From: Prolixibacter bellariivorans ATCC BAA-1284 | GTDB taxonomy: Bacteria; Bacteroidota; Bacteroidia; Bacteroidales; Prolixibacteraceae | Assembly: GCF_000621705.1 (NCBI RefSeq) | Contig: NZ_JHXO01000009.1 | Coordinates: forward strand, 124,001 to 188,000 | DNA length: 64,000 nucleotides | Direction: 5' to 3' | Shown here: piece by piece, positions 32,925 through 42,030 of the stretch | Position numbering within the stretch: the first letter of the stretch is position 1 | Layout: the number at the start of each line of letters is the position of its first letter | The notes under the pieces: generated by a model | What the model was told of the DNA's origin: nothing | What the model saw: only the letters and a program-made list of their open reading frames with translations | Database searches by the model: none | Program-made: the position numbers and the translations under genes

Positions 32925-35900
32925 TCACACTTCCTCGTCAGTCACAGTATCGAGACTACGAATGGTTTTTCCGGTAAACAAATCGTACACAACCGGAATC
33001 ACCACCAGCGTCAGAATGGTGCTGGTTACCAAACCTCCGATAACAGCCAGCGCCATTGACGAACGCAATGCAGCGCTCTCGCCGAAGCCAAATGTCAGTG
33101 GAAGTAATGCCAATATGGTTGTCAAACTGGTCATGATAATCGGACGGATACGCTGTTGTCCTGCTACCGCGATAGCTTCCCGTTTATCCATTCCGCCACG
33201 CCACAACTGGTTGATGCGATCGACGAAAATGATGGAATCGTTGACTGCAATTCCCACTAACATAATCACACCGATTAGCGCCATAATATTGAACGGCTGT
33301 CCCATGACAAAGAACAACAACACGGTTCCCACAATCGAGAACGGAATCGTCAGCAGGATAACAAATGGATGGATGAGCGACTCAAACTGAGAAGCCATCA
33401 CCATATACACAAGAATAATGGACAGAAGAAGCGCAAACTCGAGACTGTGCATCGAGTCCTCGCGTTTTTGCTCTTCTCCGGCTATTTTTACTTTATAATC
33501 GTTGGGTAACGATAGGCCGGACAGCTTGCTGCGCATCTGAGTCACGACTTTATCCAGCGGCACATTCTTATCCAAATCAGCCATTACCTTTCCTATGCGA
33601 TTTTGATTGAGCCGGTAAATCTCTTTAGGTGAAACCGATTCCTTCAGTTTGGCTATCTCATCGAGCCGGATAACTTGTCCATTGCTGTTGAGCTCGATGT
33701 TATGGAATTGTGCGAGGCTCATCTTCGGCGTGTGAATGGTGATATCACGCATCTCGCCTTCTTTCTCCATCTGACCGGCATCCTGACCTTCGAGTTGAGC
33801 AGTAATCTGGCTGACCACCTGCTCCACGCTGAGGTTATGCATTCCGGCCATCAAACGGTCGACTTCTACATCTACTTCAGGATACCCGTCTTCGATGTTG
33901 GTACGCATGTTATACAAACCGGGAACATCCTGAATTCGTTGCATAACCTGTTTTGTTAGCGTATCGATTACATTCAGATCTTCTCCCTGTACTTCCACAA
34001 CAACGGGGGCATCCTGCGTACCCAGAATGCTCTGCAGCGCTGTTTCGTCCTGTACAAAGTTGACTTCAAACTGCGGATTGTCTTTGTACCATTTTGAAAC
34101 CGCCTCAACCACATTCCGTGAATTGTATTTCGCGTTCGGCTTCAGCACTACTTTTACCTCAGCCGTATTTTCTCCTTCAAAAATACTTTGCGTTGTTTCG
34201 GACAAATCGGAACCCGGGCCAATGCGGGAATAGATAGACTGTACATTGTCGCCCAACAGTTCTTTCAGCAGGGCTTCCATTGATGCAACGCCTTCCGACG
34301 TTCGTTCGAGCGGTGTTCCTTCGGGCATTTTTACCTCGATGGTGAACTCGCGACTGTCCGCTTTGGGCATAAACTCACTTCCGATAAAAGGATAAAGCAA
34401 AGCTGAAATAGCCAGCAGTGCAATTCCTCCGCCAATCACCCACCAGCGACGCTCCAAAATCCTCGACAGGAAAGTTCCATATCCTTTTACCTGAACGGAA
34501 CGGAATTTCAGCGTGGCTTCTTTCTTCCGGTAAATGCGATGATACATCATCGGAATCAGGAAAATGGCTACCACCAGTGAAGATAGCAGCGAAAATGCCA
34601 CCGTCCACGCCTGGTCGCGGAACAACTCGCCTGAAGCGCCGTGCAGATAAACGATGGGCAGAAAAACCACGATGGTGGTCAACGTGGAAGCCGTGATAGC
34701 TCCTCCAACCTGTGCCGTACCAACGATGGCTGATTCGCGTACCGACAAACCGCTTTCGTGATTCCGGAAGATATTCTCCATCACCACGATAGCGTTATCC
34801 ACCAGCATACCGGCTCCCAGCGCCAGTCCGCCCAGCGTCATAATATTCAGGGTTAACCCGTTAAAATACATCAGATTAAAGGTGGCAATGATGGATATGG
34901 GAATCGCCAAACTGACGATAAGCGTTGTTCCAAATCTTCGCAAGAACAGGAATAATACAAACACAGCCAGCACAATACCGATGAGTAGCGTGTTCTTCAC
35001 CTCGTTAATGGCACTCTTGATGAACGTTCCCTGGTTGCTCACTACCGTGAATTGATAACCCGGAAGCGCTTTGGTGATCTTGGCCAGTTCTTCGTTAATA
35101 TCCTGAACCGCTTTTACGGTATTGAATCGGGTTTCCTTGTATATCGCCAGTCCGATGCAACGCTTTCCGTTGACCCGGACAATGTTTTCGGGGTCTTTAT
35201 TCTGGTAAGAAACATGAGCAACTTCCCGCAGGAAAATAGGCGTTTTCTGCATTGTCTCATTGCCGGCAACCGGAGCTTTATAACCGACCACCAGGTTATT
35301 GAAGTCGTCGATATCGCGAAGCATGCTCACACCTTTCACGATATACTGCATGCCTGTTTCGGTAATCGAACCGCCTGAAATACTCCGGTTGAAAGCCTCG
35401 ATCTTTTGACTCAGTTCGTCCATCGTCAGGTTGAAAGCTTCCAGTTTGTATGGATCTGTATCGATGCGGACTTCCCGCTCTTCCTGTCCCGCTAACTCCA
35501 CTTCGGCAATCCCTTCCAGCCGGATCAGTTCATTCCGGATATAGTTTTCAGCCACTTTCCGCAAGTCATTCATATCGGTAATCGACTCGTTGGAAAGACC
35601 AACGATCATGACCGGCGCTGTATTCGGATCGTGTTGAGTGATATTCAGCTCATCAATTTCGCTGTTCTGCGAGTAGTTCGACAAAGCTTTCTGCAGGTCG
35701 AGAAAAGCTTCGTCCATATCTTTTCCCCACGCATATTCGACTGTTACCTGCGCCGAACCCGTGCGAATAATTGAAGAAACCTGTGTTACCTTGCTTTGGC
35801 GGATGGCCAGCGCTTCGATGTTTTTCACAAACAGCGTTTCCATCTCTTCAGGCGGGCGTTCACCCGATTTTATCTCCACGTAAAGACGCGGCGAGTTCAA

Positions 35901-36020
35901 ATCGGGAAAAAGGTCAATTCCCAGTCTCTGGTACGAGATGATACCGAGCAGCAGGATTGCCAGTACCGCCATCAACACCGTAACCGGATAATTCACCGAA
36001 AAATTCGTTAGTTTTCTCAT
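32925..36020 (-). CDS. RND-family efflux pump
   Basis: A 1031-residue inner-membrane pump, the usual size for the AcrB/hydrophobe-efflux family. MRKLTNFSVNYPVTVLMAVL begins helix 1; the porter-domain region holds RSISGGSITETGMQYIVKGV; helix 4 carries LALGAGMLVDNAIVVMENIF (Asp-Asn instead of Asp-Asp); near the end GVIMLVGIAVNDSIIFVDRI. The family extrudes lipophilic compounds using the proton gradient together with a periplasmic adaptor and an outer-membrane channel, both encoded just upstream. Presence of a second, diverged RND protein in the next gene suggests a heteromeric pump, like MdtB with MdtC, though that pairing is inference. Confidence 0.96.
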   Translation of the reverse strand: MRKLTNFSVNYPVTVLMAVLAILLLGIISYQRLGIDLFPDLNSPRLYVEIKSGERPPEEMETLFVKNIEALAIRQSKVTQVSSIIRTGSAQVTVEYAWGKDMDEAFLDLQKALSNYSQNSEIDELNITQHDPNTAPVMIVGLSNESITDMNDLRKVAENYIRNELIRLEGIAEVELAGQEEREVRIDTDPYKLEAFNLTMDELSQKIEAFNRSISGGSITETGMQYIVKGVSMLRDIDDFNNLVVGYKAPVAGNETMQKTPIFLREVAHVSYQNKDPENIVRVNGKRCIGLAIYKETRFNTVKAVQDINEELAKITKALPGYQFTVVSNQGTFIKSAINEVKNTLLIGIVLAVFVLFLFLRRFGTTLIVSLAIPISIIATFNLMYFNGLTLNIMTLGGLALGAGMLVDNAIVVMENIFRNHESGLSVRESAIVGTAQVGGAITASTLTTIVVFLPIVYLHGASGELFRDQAWTVAFSLLSSLVVAIFLIPMMYHRIYRKKEATLKFRSVQVKGYGTFLSRILERRWWVIGGGIALLAISALLYPFIGSEFMPKADSREFTIEVKMPEGTPLERTSEGVASMEALLKELLGDNVQSIYSRIGPGSDLSETTQSIFEGENTAEVKVVLKPNAKYNSRNVVEAVSKWYKDNPQFEVNFVQDETALQSILGTQDAPVVVEVQGEDLNVIDTLTKQVMQRIQDVPGLYNMRTNIEDGYPEVDVEVDRLMAGMHNLSVEQVVSQITAQLEGQDAGQMEKEGEMRDITIHTPKMSLAQFHNIELNSNGQVIRLDEIAKLKESVSPKEIYRLNQNRIGKVMADLDKNVPLDKVVTQMRSKLSGLSLPNDYKVKIAGEEQKREDSMHSLEFALLLSIILVYMVMASQFESLIHPFVILLTIPFSIVGTVLLFFVMGQPFNIMALIGVIMLVGIAVNDSIIFVDRINQLWRGGMDKREAIAVAGQQRIRPIIMTSLTTILALLPLTFGFGESAALRSSMALAVIGGLVTSTILTLVVIPVVYDLFTGKTIRSLDTVTDEEV

Positions 36021-36061
36021 AGAAATATGATTTTCCTGGTCAGCGGACGCTGCCGGAATAA

Positions 36062-37117
36062 CTACTTAACTACCTTTACTTTCGAGCGGTTACGCAATGT
36101 TTCGAAGCCTTTGGTCACCACCCGGTCGTTTGCCTTCAGGCCGGAAGTGACCTGCACCTCGTTGGCATTCTCCAGTCCGGTTTCGATAACCCTCTGCTGT
36201 GCCGCACCTTTCACGACGATATAAACGGTTTTTCCGCGGTTACCCGAAACGATAATGTCTTTGGGAATGACAATGGCACTATCTCTCCGCGCTACCTGAA
36301 TATCAGCTTTCACAAACATTCCGGGACGCAGTTTCAGGTCGGGATTGTCAATGCGGATTTTCCCGATAAAAGTCCGGGTTTCGCTGCTCACAACCGGCGA
36401 TAGTTCACTGATTTTCCCCGAAAGGGTATCTTCCGGAAGGGTATAATTGGTAATATCAACATCCTGCCCAACTTTCACAACAGAGAGGTTCTTCTCGGGC
36501 AGATTCACCTCCATATTGAGCGTGTTGTAATCCATCAGGGTAGCCACCGCTGTTCCCGACGCGACACGTGTTCCGTTAGTGTAATCAGGCAGGTTAACCA
36601 AAATTCCGGTAAACGGAGCCCGGATATCCATCTTCGCCAATTGAAGTTGCGCATTCTCGTAGTCCTGTTTTGCCTGGCTCAGCGATACTTCCGAGTTTTT
36701 TACTTCACGAAGGGTGACGCCGCCTTTTTCGTAGAGCGACTGCTGCTTCTCATGCTCCAACTTGGCAATCTCGTAGTTCAGCTTCTTGGTTTCGAGCGAA
36801 ACTCCGTTTTTGTATTCCTCATCTTCCAGCTTGACAATTGTCTGTCCTTTCTGCACCTTATCACCCAGGCGGAACGGGTGCCCGGTTTTCGGATTGCGCT
36901 CCAGATAATAGTTACCGGCCATCTCAGTGTTTAACGTGGCCTCGCTTGCGGCCTTCGTCGTTCCCGTTGTACTGACATACTGCACAATCGAGCTTTTCTT
37001 CACATCCTGAACTGAAACCGGAATGGCCAGTTCGTTATCCGTTTGGTTATTCTGATTGCCACATGCTGCCATTACAGGTAAGAGAGCAGCGAGCAGCCAT
37101 TTATTTGATATCTTCAT
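36062..37117 (-). CDS. efflux periplasmic adaptor (membrane fusion protein), lipoprotein
   Basis: A 351-residue adaptor with a lipoprotein signal (MKISNKWLLAALLPVMAAC). After a polar Asn/Gln linker come the first lipoyl half (TTGTTKAASEATLNTEMAGN), a helical hairpin (~115-160, VSLETKKLNYEIAKLEHEKQ), the second lipoyl half (LAKMDIRAPFTGILVNLPDY) and beta-barrel and membrane-proximal domains (RPGMFVKADIQVARRDSAIV). It bridges the RND pump and the TolC-like channel. The hairpin is short compared with AcrA. It starts 22 bases after the channel gene and ends 41 bases before the RND gene. Confidence 0.95.
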   Translation of the reverse strand: MKISNKWLLAALLPVMAACGNQNNQTDNELAIPVSVQDVKKSSIVQYVSTTGTTKAASEATLNTEMAGNYYLERNPKTGHPFRLGDKVQKGQTIVKLEDEEYKNGVSLETKKLNYEIAKLEHEKQQSLYEKGGVTLREVKNSEVSLSQAKQDYENAQLQLAKMDIRAPFTGILVNLPDYTNGTRVASGTAVATLMDYNTLNMEVNLPEKNLSVVKVGQDVDITNYTLPEDTLSGKISELSPVVSSETRTFIGKIRIDNPDLKLRPGMFVKADIQVARRDSAIVIPKDIIVSGNRGKTVYIVVKGAAQQRVIETGLENANEVQVTSGLKANDRVVTKGFETLRNRSKVKVVK

Positions 37118-37139
37118 GTTACAAGTTTTTCAGGAATGG

Positions 37140-38627
37140 TTATTTCGTTTGGCTATCGCGATATTCTTTCAGAAATTCTTCCGGCACAACCGATTTTTTT
37201 GCTTCGAAGTCGTATAGTGTCTGTACTTTCAGGTTCAACAGCTCAATACGGTAATTAATAAGCGATTGGGCATAAGCCATTTTCTTCTCCGAAAGCTGCG
37301 ACTGATATAAGTTCAGATCCATACTGGTCAGGTCTCCATTCTGGTACCGCTCCAGGTTAATATCATACGTCAATTGCGCGTTCTTCTCATTGATTTTGGC
37401 AATCCCAATCTGGTTCTTCATATTTTGGAGACTTCTCACCACCTGACGAATATCCAGAACGATTTGGATTTTCTCATTATTCAGACTGAGTTGCCGCGTT
37501 TTGATCACGGCTTCCTGCGCCCGAATATTCGCCTTCTTTTCGCCCCAGTCCCACAGCGGAATATTGAAAGCCACGTTCACACGCGGATTCCGGGTCGGGT
37601 TGTCATATACGTTTTTCAACTCCTGGTTGTCGCCCAGCAAACCGTAGGTAATGTTCACATCTCCCCGAAACTCATTCGCCGCTTTTACCTGAATCAGATC
37701 AAACTGCGAGTTCTCCACATTAATTTCCCGTTGCCGGATTTCCATACGGGACGACAAGCCGTGATCGATAGCCATTTTCTGGTCTACCGATACCGGTTTC
37801 ACCTCAACATCGGCCATCACCGTAATCTCTTCATTAATATCCATTCCGATGTACTGCTTGAACTGATCCTTATAATTTTCCAGCGTTACACGCTGATTGT
37901 CCAGATCAGAACGTGCCGTTTCCTTATTCACTTCAGCTTGATACAATTCTTCCTGTGCGGCTAATCCGGCGTCTACCTTGTTCTTAATGATATCGTAGCT
38001 TTTCAGGGTGTTTTTATATTCGTCCTCCTTGATGTTCAGGCTCATCTGCGCCTGATAAACATCGTAGAAAAACTGCGAAACCATCTTCTCCAGATTCAAC
38101 CGTTGCATGGCATAACTCAGCATCGAATTTTCGTTATCCAACTCCAGTTGCTTCAGCTCCATTTTTTGCCGGTTGTACGTAAACAGCGGCTGTGTGATAC
38201 TGACATACAAATTGTTGTAAAACGACTTATCCCGGACCCCGCTATATTCACTGTAACTGTTCCTCCAACCAAATTCGTTGTTCAGCGAAATGGTTCCATC
38301 GGTGAGCAAAATCGGTTGCTGAACAGTAAACGTTCCATACGTTTGGAAATTATCGGTGGTGTTCCACTGTGAGATCAAATCGTTGAATGAACGGCTTTGA
38401 CTGTATTGCAGCGGATTCAGACTAAGCGAAAATTGAGATTTCATCGAAGCCCGCTTCGCATTCAGCGACTCGCTTGTCCTTTCCAGATTCAGACGGGAAG
38501 CTATCAAGTCAGGACTATGCTTCACAGCTATCGCCATCGCATCGTCAAGCGTCAGAATTTTCTGCGCATGAAGTGGCAAGGTCACTCCCAGCAACAACAG
38601 TAAATAGAGATACTTTAATTTCTTCAT
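37140..38627 (-). CDS. TolC-family outer membrane efflux channel
   Basis: A 495-residue protein with a signal peptide (MKKLKYLYLLLLLGVTLPLHAQ) and two outer-membrane efflux protein repeats. The start ILTLDDAMAIAVKHSPDLIA is typical, followed by long amphipathic helices (LEKMVSQFFYDVYQAQMSLN, QKMAIDHGLSSRMEIRQREI, LQNMKNQIGIAKINEKNAQL, LERYQNGDLTSMDLNLYQSQ). Trimers form the exit duct of tripartite pumps. The gene starts 11 bases after the stop of the permease/M1-like gene, so the channel is embedded in the operon between ABC and RND parts. No anomalies. Confidence 0.95.
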   Translation of the reverse strand: MKKLKYLYLLLLLGVTLPLHAQKILTLDDAMAIAVKHSPDLIASRLNLERTSESLNAKRASMKSQFSLSLNPLQYSQSRSFNDLISQWNTTDNFQTYGTFTVQQPILLTDGTISLNNEFGWRNSYSEYSGVRDKSFYNNLYVSITQPLFTYNRQKMELKQLELDNENSMLSYAMQRLNLEKMVSQFFYDVYQAQMSLNIKEDEYKNTLKSYDIIKNKVDAGLAAQEELYQAEVNKETARSDLDNQRVTLENYKDQFKQYIGMDINEEITVMADVEVKPVSVDQKMAIDHGLSSRMEIRQREINVENSQFDLIQVKAANEFRGDVNITYGLLGDNQELKNVYDNPTRNPRVNVAFNIPLWDWGEKKANIRAQEAVIKTRQLSLNNEKIQIVLDIRQVVRSLQNMKNQIGIAKINEKNAQLTYDINLERYQNGDLTSMDLNLYQSQLSEKKMAYAQSLINYRIELLNLKVQTLYDFEAKKSVVPEEFLKEYRDSQTK

Positions 38628-38638
38628 GGATTTACAGG

Positions 38639-41600
38639 TTATTTTTCTTTGACCAGTTTCACGGCATCCGCGTACACAATACTGGCTTCGGTTTTATTCG
38701 TTAATTCAATTTTGGCCGTATCAGGCGAAAAATAGTAGGCACCCAGTTCCACCCAGCCTCCATCGGTGTTTTTGATATCCACAGCCGGATGATCCTCTCC
38801 ATCGTCATGATGAATGGTATATGTGTATTCGCCTTTATCTTCTCCGCGCCAGCGCATGTTAATTTTCGGCACATAAGCAAAAACAGTGTAGTATCCGGCA
38901 TCTTTAATTGGTACATTCCAGATAGCTTCCCGGTCACCAGTACCGCCTTTGGTGTAGTACGCCGACCGAACCGTTTTGCCGTAGAAATTGGTATTAGTGG
39001 TCAAGGTCCACTCCACCGGCGGACGCCAGAAGTTCAGGCCTTTATACTTTTGATCCTCATTATCCATTAGCTGAGCCTGGAAAATCTTTTTCAGGAAACT
39101 GCTCGACTCGGGCTGTACCAATTTAAATTCGGGATCTTCATTATCGACAATCGTCTCATTCGGAGCCGTACCGTTATCATAGTCAATCACCTCTTCACCA
39201 TCGAACGGAGTTCGTTTCTCGTCGAGTTCAATTTTTTCGAAACGCTGCGTCAATACAGCTGGAATATTGGCCGACGCGAACGTATTGGTCATCATCATGC
39301 GAGGCTCTTCGTTGAGCAGCACGCCAACCCGCTTGGTTTGGTGAGGTGCAATGGCCACAATTCGTTCCACAGTTTCCTCTTCACCGCCTCCGCCAAAACG
39401 TCTACCTCGTCTACCCTGACCACCTAGCCGGAAGGTAAATTTCACTACCCCCGGTTCTTTTCCGGTATTCGACAGATGAAACGTTACCATGGTTGACGTA
39501 CGGTCGCCATCCTTCACTTTCACCGCTTCCACATCGTTTACCAGGTAGCCCGGCAACTCTTTCGAATTGTACCAGGAAGAAAGGTAATCGTCGAGCTGAA
39601 GATTAAACGATGAAGCCAAATCATTCTTCAAGTCGTTAATTCCGGTTTCCCGGAAACGGTTTTTCTCCAGGAAAGAGTTTAGCACATTATCGAATTTATC
39701 TTCGCCAGCTGCGGCTTTCATCAGTGCGAAAAGGAATTCGCCTTTCGTTTGGATAATATTGTCCACGATATCCGGATCGTCCTGATCCTGTAATACCTGT
39801 GCAAACGATTTATCCTGAAGTTCCATATTCCCTTTCTCGTCGCTCGACATGCCCAGAAAGTTACGCATGAAGCCCGGACGATCATCTGACGTGCGTTCTA
39901 CTAAATAGGATTCCACAACACGATTCATGATAGGATACTTCGGCGAATTAATTTCATTCACGTAACTATAATAATCGGGGAAAATGAAATACGGATTCGG
40001 ATTATCATCTGCATTTCGGCCCATCCCGCCAATACGCATCCTAAATCCCCTGCCTTCATCTTTGGATAGAAGTGCACGGTTCACAAAATCGCGAAACAGG
40101 TTCTCTTCCGATTCCCTTTCGGTAATGCTTTCATTTGTTCTCTTGCTTCTCCGCTCAGCCCATCGTTTCGACAGCGCAAAATTAGCTCCGGAAACCATAT
40201 AACCGCCTTCCGGCAGAAAAACCATTTCGGGCTGAACCTGTTCACGGGCAGCTGTCCACAGGTGTGAATAAGAATAGAACTGCACCGGGACTTCGATTAG
40301 TTCGAGTCGCCTGAACGGATACCGAAGTTGGAGTTTTGCTTCGTATGTATTTTTTAAATCGCGAATGACCGGAGCCAGCGAGTCGTTTATCTCTTTGAAG
40401 AATTCATCGAACCGGTCGTGACCTTTCAGGTACGTCAAACTATATTGAATACTGTCGACAGTGATGGAACGGGTTTGATAATTGCCCATTACCAGCGAAA
40501 TTTGTGGCAACGGCTTTTTATCCCGGAAGGTTATTGTACCGTTCTGGCCAATTGTTTTTTCACCCTGCGATAACACTTTCAGACTATCGTTTGCCGGTTC
40601 TACCGTCAGCGAGAAGTGGGTAAAACCTTTATGCAACCATCCTAATCCTTTCGAAGCGTAATTCACTCCTGGTGTGGGATACCAGCGCACTTCGGGTGTC
40701 AATAGCACATAATTATTTCGCACAAATGCGTGTCGCTTATCAATGGTGGCATTATCGTCCCGCGTAATCAGATCTAGTCTTTCCCGGTCGTATTCCAGGT
40801 AACACAACGACTCATCAATCGTACCGGCATAACTCACTTTTACTTGCAACGAATCGCCCGGTGCCAACGCTGTTTGCGGCTGAATTTTCAATAACTGCTG
40901 GTCGCGCTGATACCCTGCTCCTTCGACATTAGTTACTGATAGTCCCGGATTCAACGTGAGGATAATCTCTTTGACCGGTTCGTTGGTGGAATTTTTCAGT
41001 TCCATATCCGCCACAGCGGCAATCGTATTCCCTTTGTGTTTTACATCCAGGTCGCAACGCGTCATCTGCATGACCGGTGCCTGGGCATACTGGTCATTCA
41101 GGGCAATCATCTCCTTCCGGTGATTATCGAACTGCGATACCCGGTTCACATAGAAGAACCCCAACACGAGGGCAAAAATCAGCGAACCAGCACCAATAAC
41201 CGTCACCACGCCATTTACCGTCTTCGACTGATTTAACCGCTTCAGCAACAAAATAGTCAGGCAAATAAATCCAACGCCGAGGAAGAAATAGATTCCGCGT
41301 TGCATCAGCAGGCTGTTCAAGTTACCAAAGCCCACAAAATCAGACCAGGTAAGCGGCAACTGGTAGGCCATGTAATCAAACAGGAAATGGAATTTTCCTT
41401 GCAGATAGAAAAGCGTTGCCGCGATGTAGCCCAACAATAAAATAAACGTCAACGCCTGGTTCCGGATAACCGACATCAGTAAAAAAGCCAGTCCCAGGAT
41501 GAAAAGCAGTGTTGGTACACTTACCAGGAAGAAATAGTAGAAATAGGGCATCAACCGGAACGCACTGTAGGGCGAAATCAGGTTGAAAACGGCCACCATC

Positions 41601-41980
41601 ACCAGCGCAACTACGTTCAGTAATAGAAAAACGTACAGGTTACCCAGCGTTTTCCCAATCACGTAATCGGCATTCGACATGGACCGCATATAGATAACCT
41701 CGGTGGTGTCGAGCTTTTTATCCCTTTTCAGGAAGTCGGAAGCCAGGAAAATGGCGATAATGGCCTGCGCCATATTAATAATATACAGGTTCATGAATGG
41801 AACCTTCGCTGGCAGAGCAACCATATCGTCGAACGGGAATCCGACCTTGGTTTGATAAAAAAGATTGAAAAAGAAGACAAATACCAGCGCCAGAATGGCA
41901 AAAATCCGGAAGAACCAACTGCGGAACAGGGTCTTGGATTCATAGGTGGCTACGGTACGAATATGGTGAAGTGATGCCAT
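38639..41980 (-). CDS. ABC-2 permease fused to inactive M1-peptidase-like and golvesin-like domains
   Basis: An 1113-residue, multi-domain protein. Residues ~15-275 hold about six or seven membrane helices in the ABC-2 style (WFFRIFAILALVFVFFFNLF, VIGKTLGNLYVFLLLNVVAL). Residues ~300-800 resemble the large extracytoplasmic M1 aminopeptidase-like part of permease/M1 fusion proteins (LLTPEVRWYPTPGVNY, VPVQFYSYSHLWTAAREQVQ). No HEXXH zinc motif exists anywhere in the chain, so the peptidase-like part should be catalytically dead. A Gly/Arg-rich loop (GGQGRRGRRFGGGG) follows near residue 860. The last ~130 residues (AYYTKGGTGDREAIWNVPIK, YADAVKLV) resemble a golvesin/Xly-type carbohydrate-binding domain. 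It follows the ATPase gene by 50 bases and is its likely partner. Confidence 0.85.
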   Translation of the reverse strand: MASLHHIRTVATYESKTLFRSWFFRIFAILALVFVFFFNLFYQTKVGFPFDDMVALPAKVPFMNLYIINMAQAIIAIFLASDFLKRDKKLDTTEVIYMRSMSNADYVIGKTLGNLYVFLLLNVVALVMVAVFNLISPYSAFRLMPYFYYFFLVSVPTLLFILGLAFLLMSVIRNQALTFILLLGYIAATLFYLQGKFHFLFDYMAYQLPLTWSDFVGFGNLNSLLMQRGIYFFLGVGFICLTILLLKRLNQSKTVNGVVTVIGAGSLIFALVLGFFYVNRVSQFDNHRKEMIALNDQYAQAPVMQMTRCDLDVKHKGNTIAAVADMELKNSTNEPVKEIILTLNPGLSVTNVEGAGYQRDQQLLKIQPQTALAPGDSLQVKVSYAGTIDESLCYLEYDRERLDLITRDDNATIDKRHAFVRNNYVLLTPEVRWYPTPGVNYASKGLGWLHKGFTHFSLTVEPANDSLKVLSQGEKTIGQNGTITFRDKKPLPQISLVMGNYQTRSITVDSIQYSLTYLKGHDRFDEFFKEINDSLAPVIRDLKNTYEAKLQLRYPFRRLELIEVPVQFYSYSHLWTAAREQVQPEMVFLPEGGYMVSGANFALSKRWAERRSKRTNESITERESEENLFRDFVNRALLSKDEGRGFRMRIGGMGRNADDNPNPYFIFPDYYSYVNEINSPKYPIMNRVVESYLVERTSDDRPGFMRNFLGMSSDEKGNMELQDKSFAQVLQDQDDPDIVDNIIQTKGEFLFALMKAAAGEDKFDNVLNSFLEKNRFRETGINDLKNDLASSFNLQLDDYLSSWYNSKELPGYLVNDVEAVKVKDGDRTSTMVTFHLSNTGKEPGVVKFTFRLGGQGRRGRRFGGGGEEETVERIVAIAPHQTKRVGVLLNEEPRMMMTNTFASANIPAVLTQRFEKIELDEKRTPFDGEEVIDYDNGTAPNETIVDNEDPEFKLVQPESSSFLKKIFQAQLMDNEDQKYKGLNFWRPPVEWTLTTNTNFYGKTVRSAYYTKGGTGDREAIWNVPIKDAGYYTVFAYVPKINMRWRGEDKGEYTYTIHHDDGEDHPAVDIKNTDGGWVELGAYYFSPDTAKIELTNKTEASIVYADAVKLVKEK

Positions 41981-42030
41981 GATCGTTGTTTCTTTAGCGT
42001 TAGGATTTCAATATATTTTCCGGCAAACGA

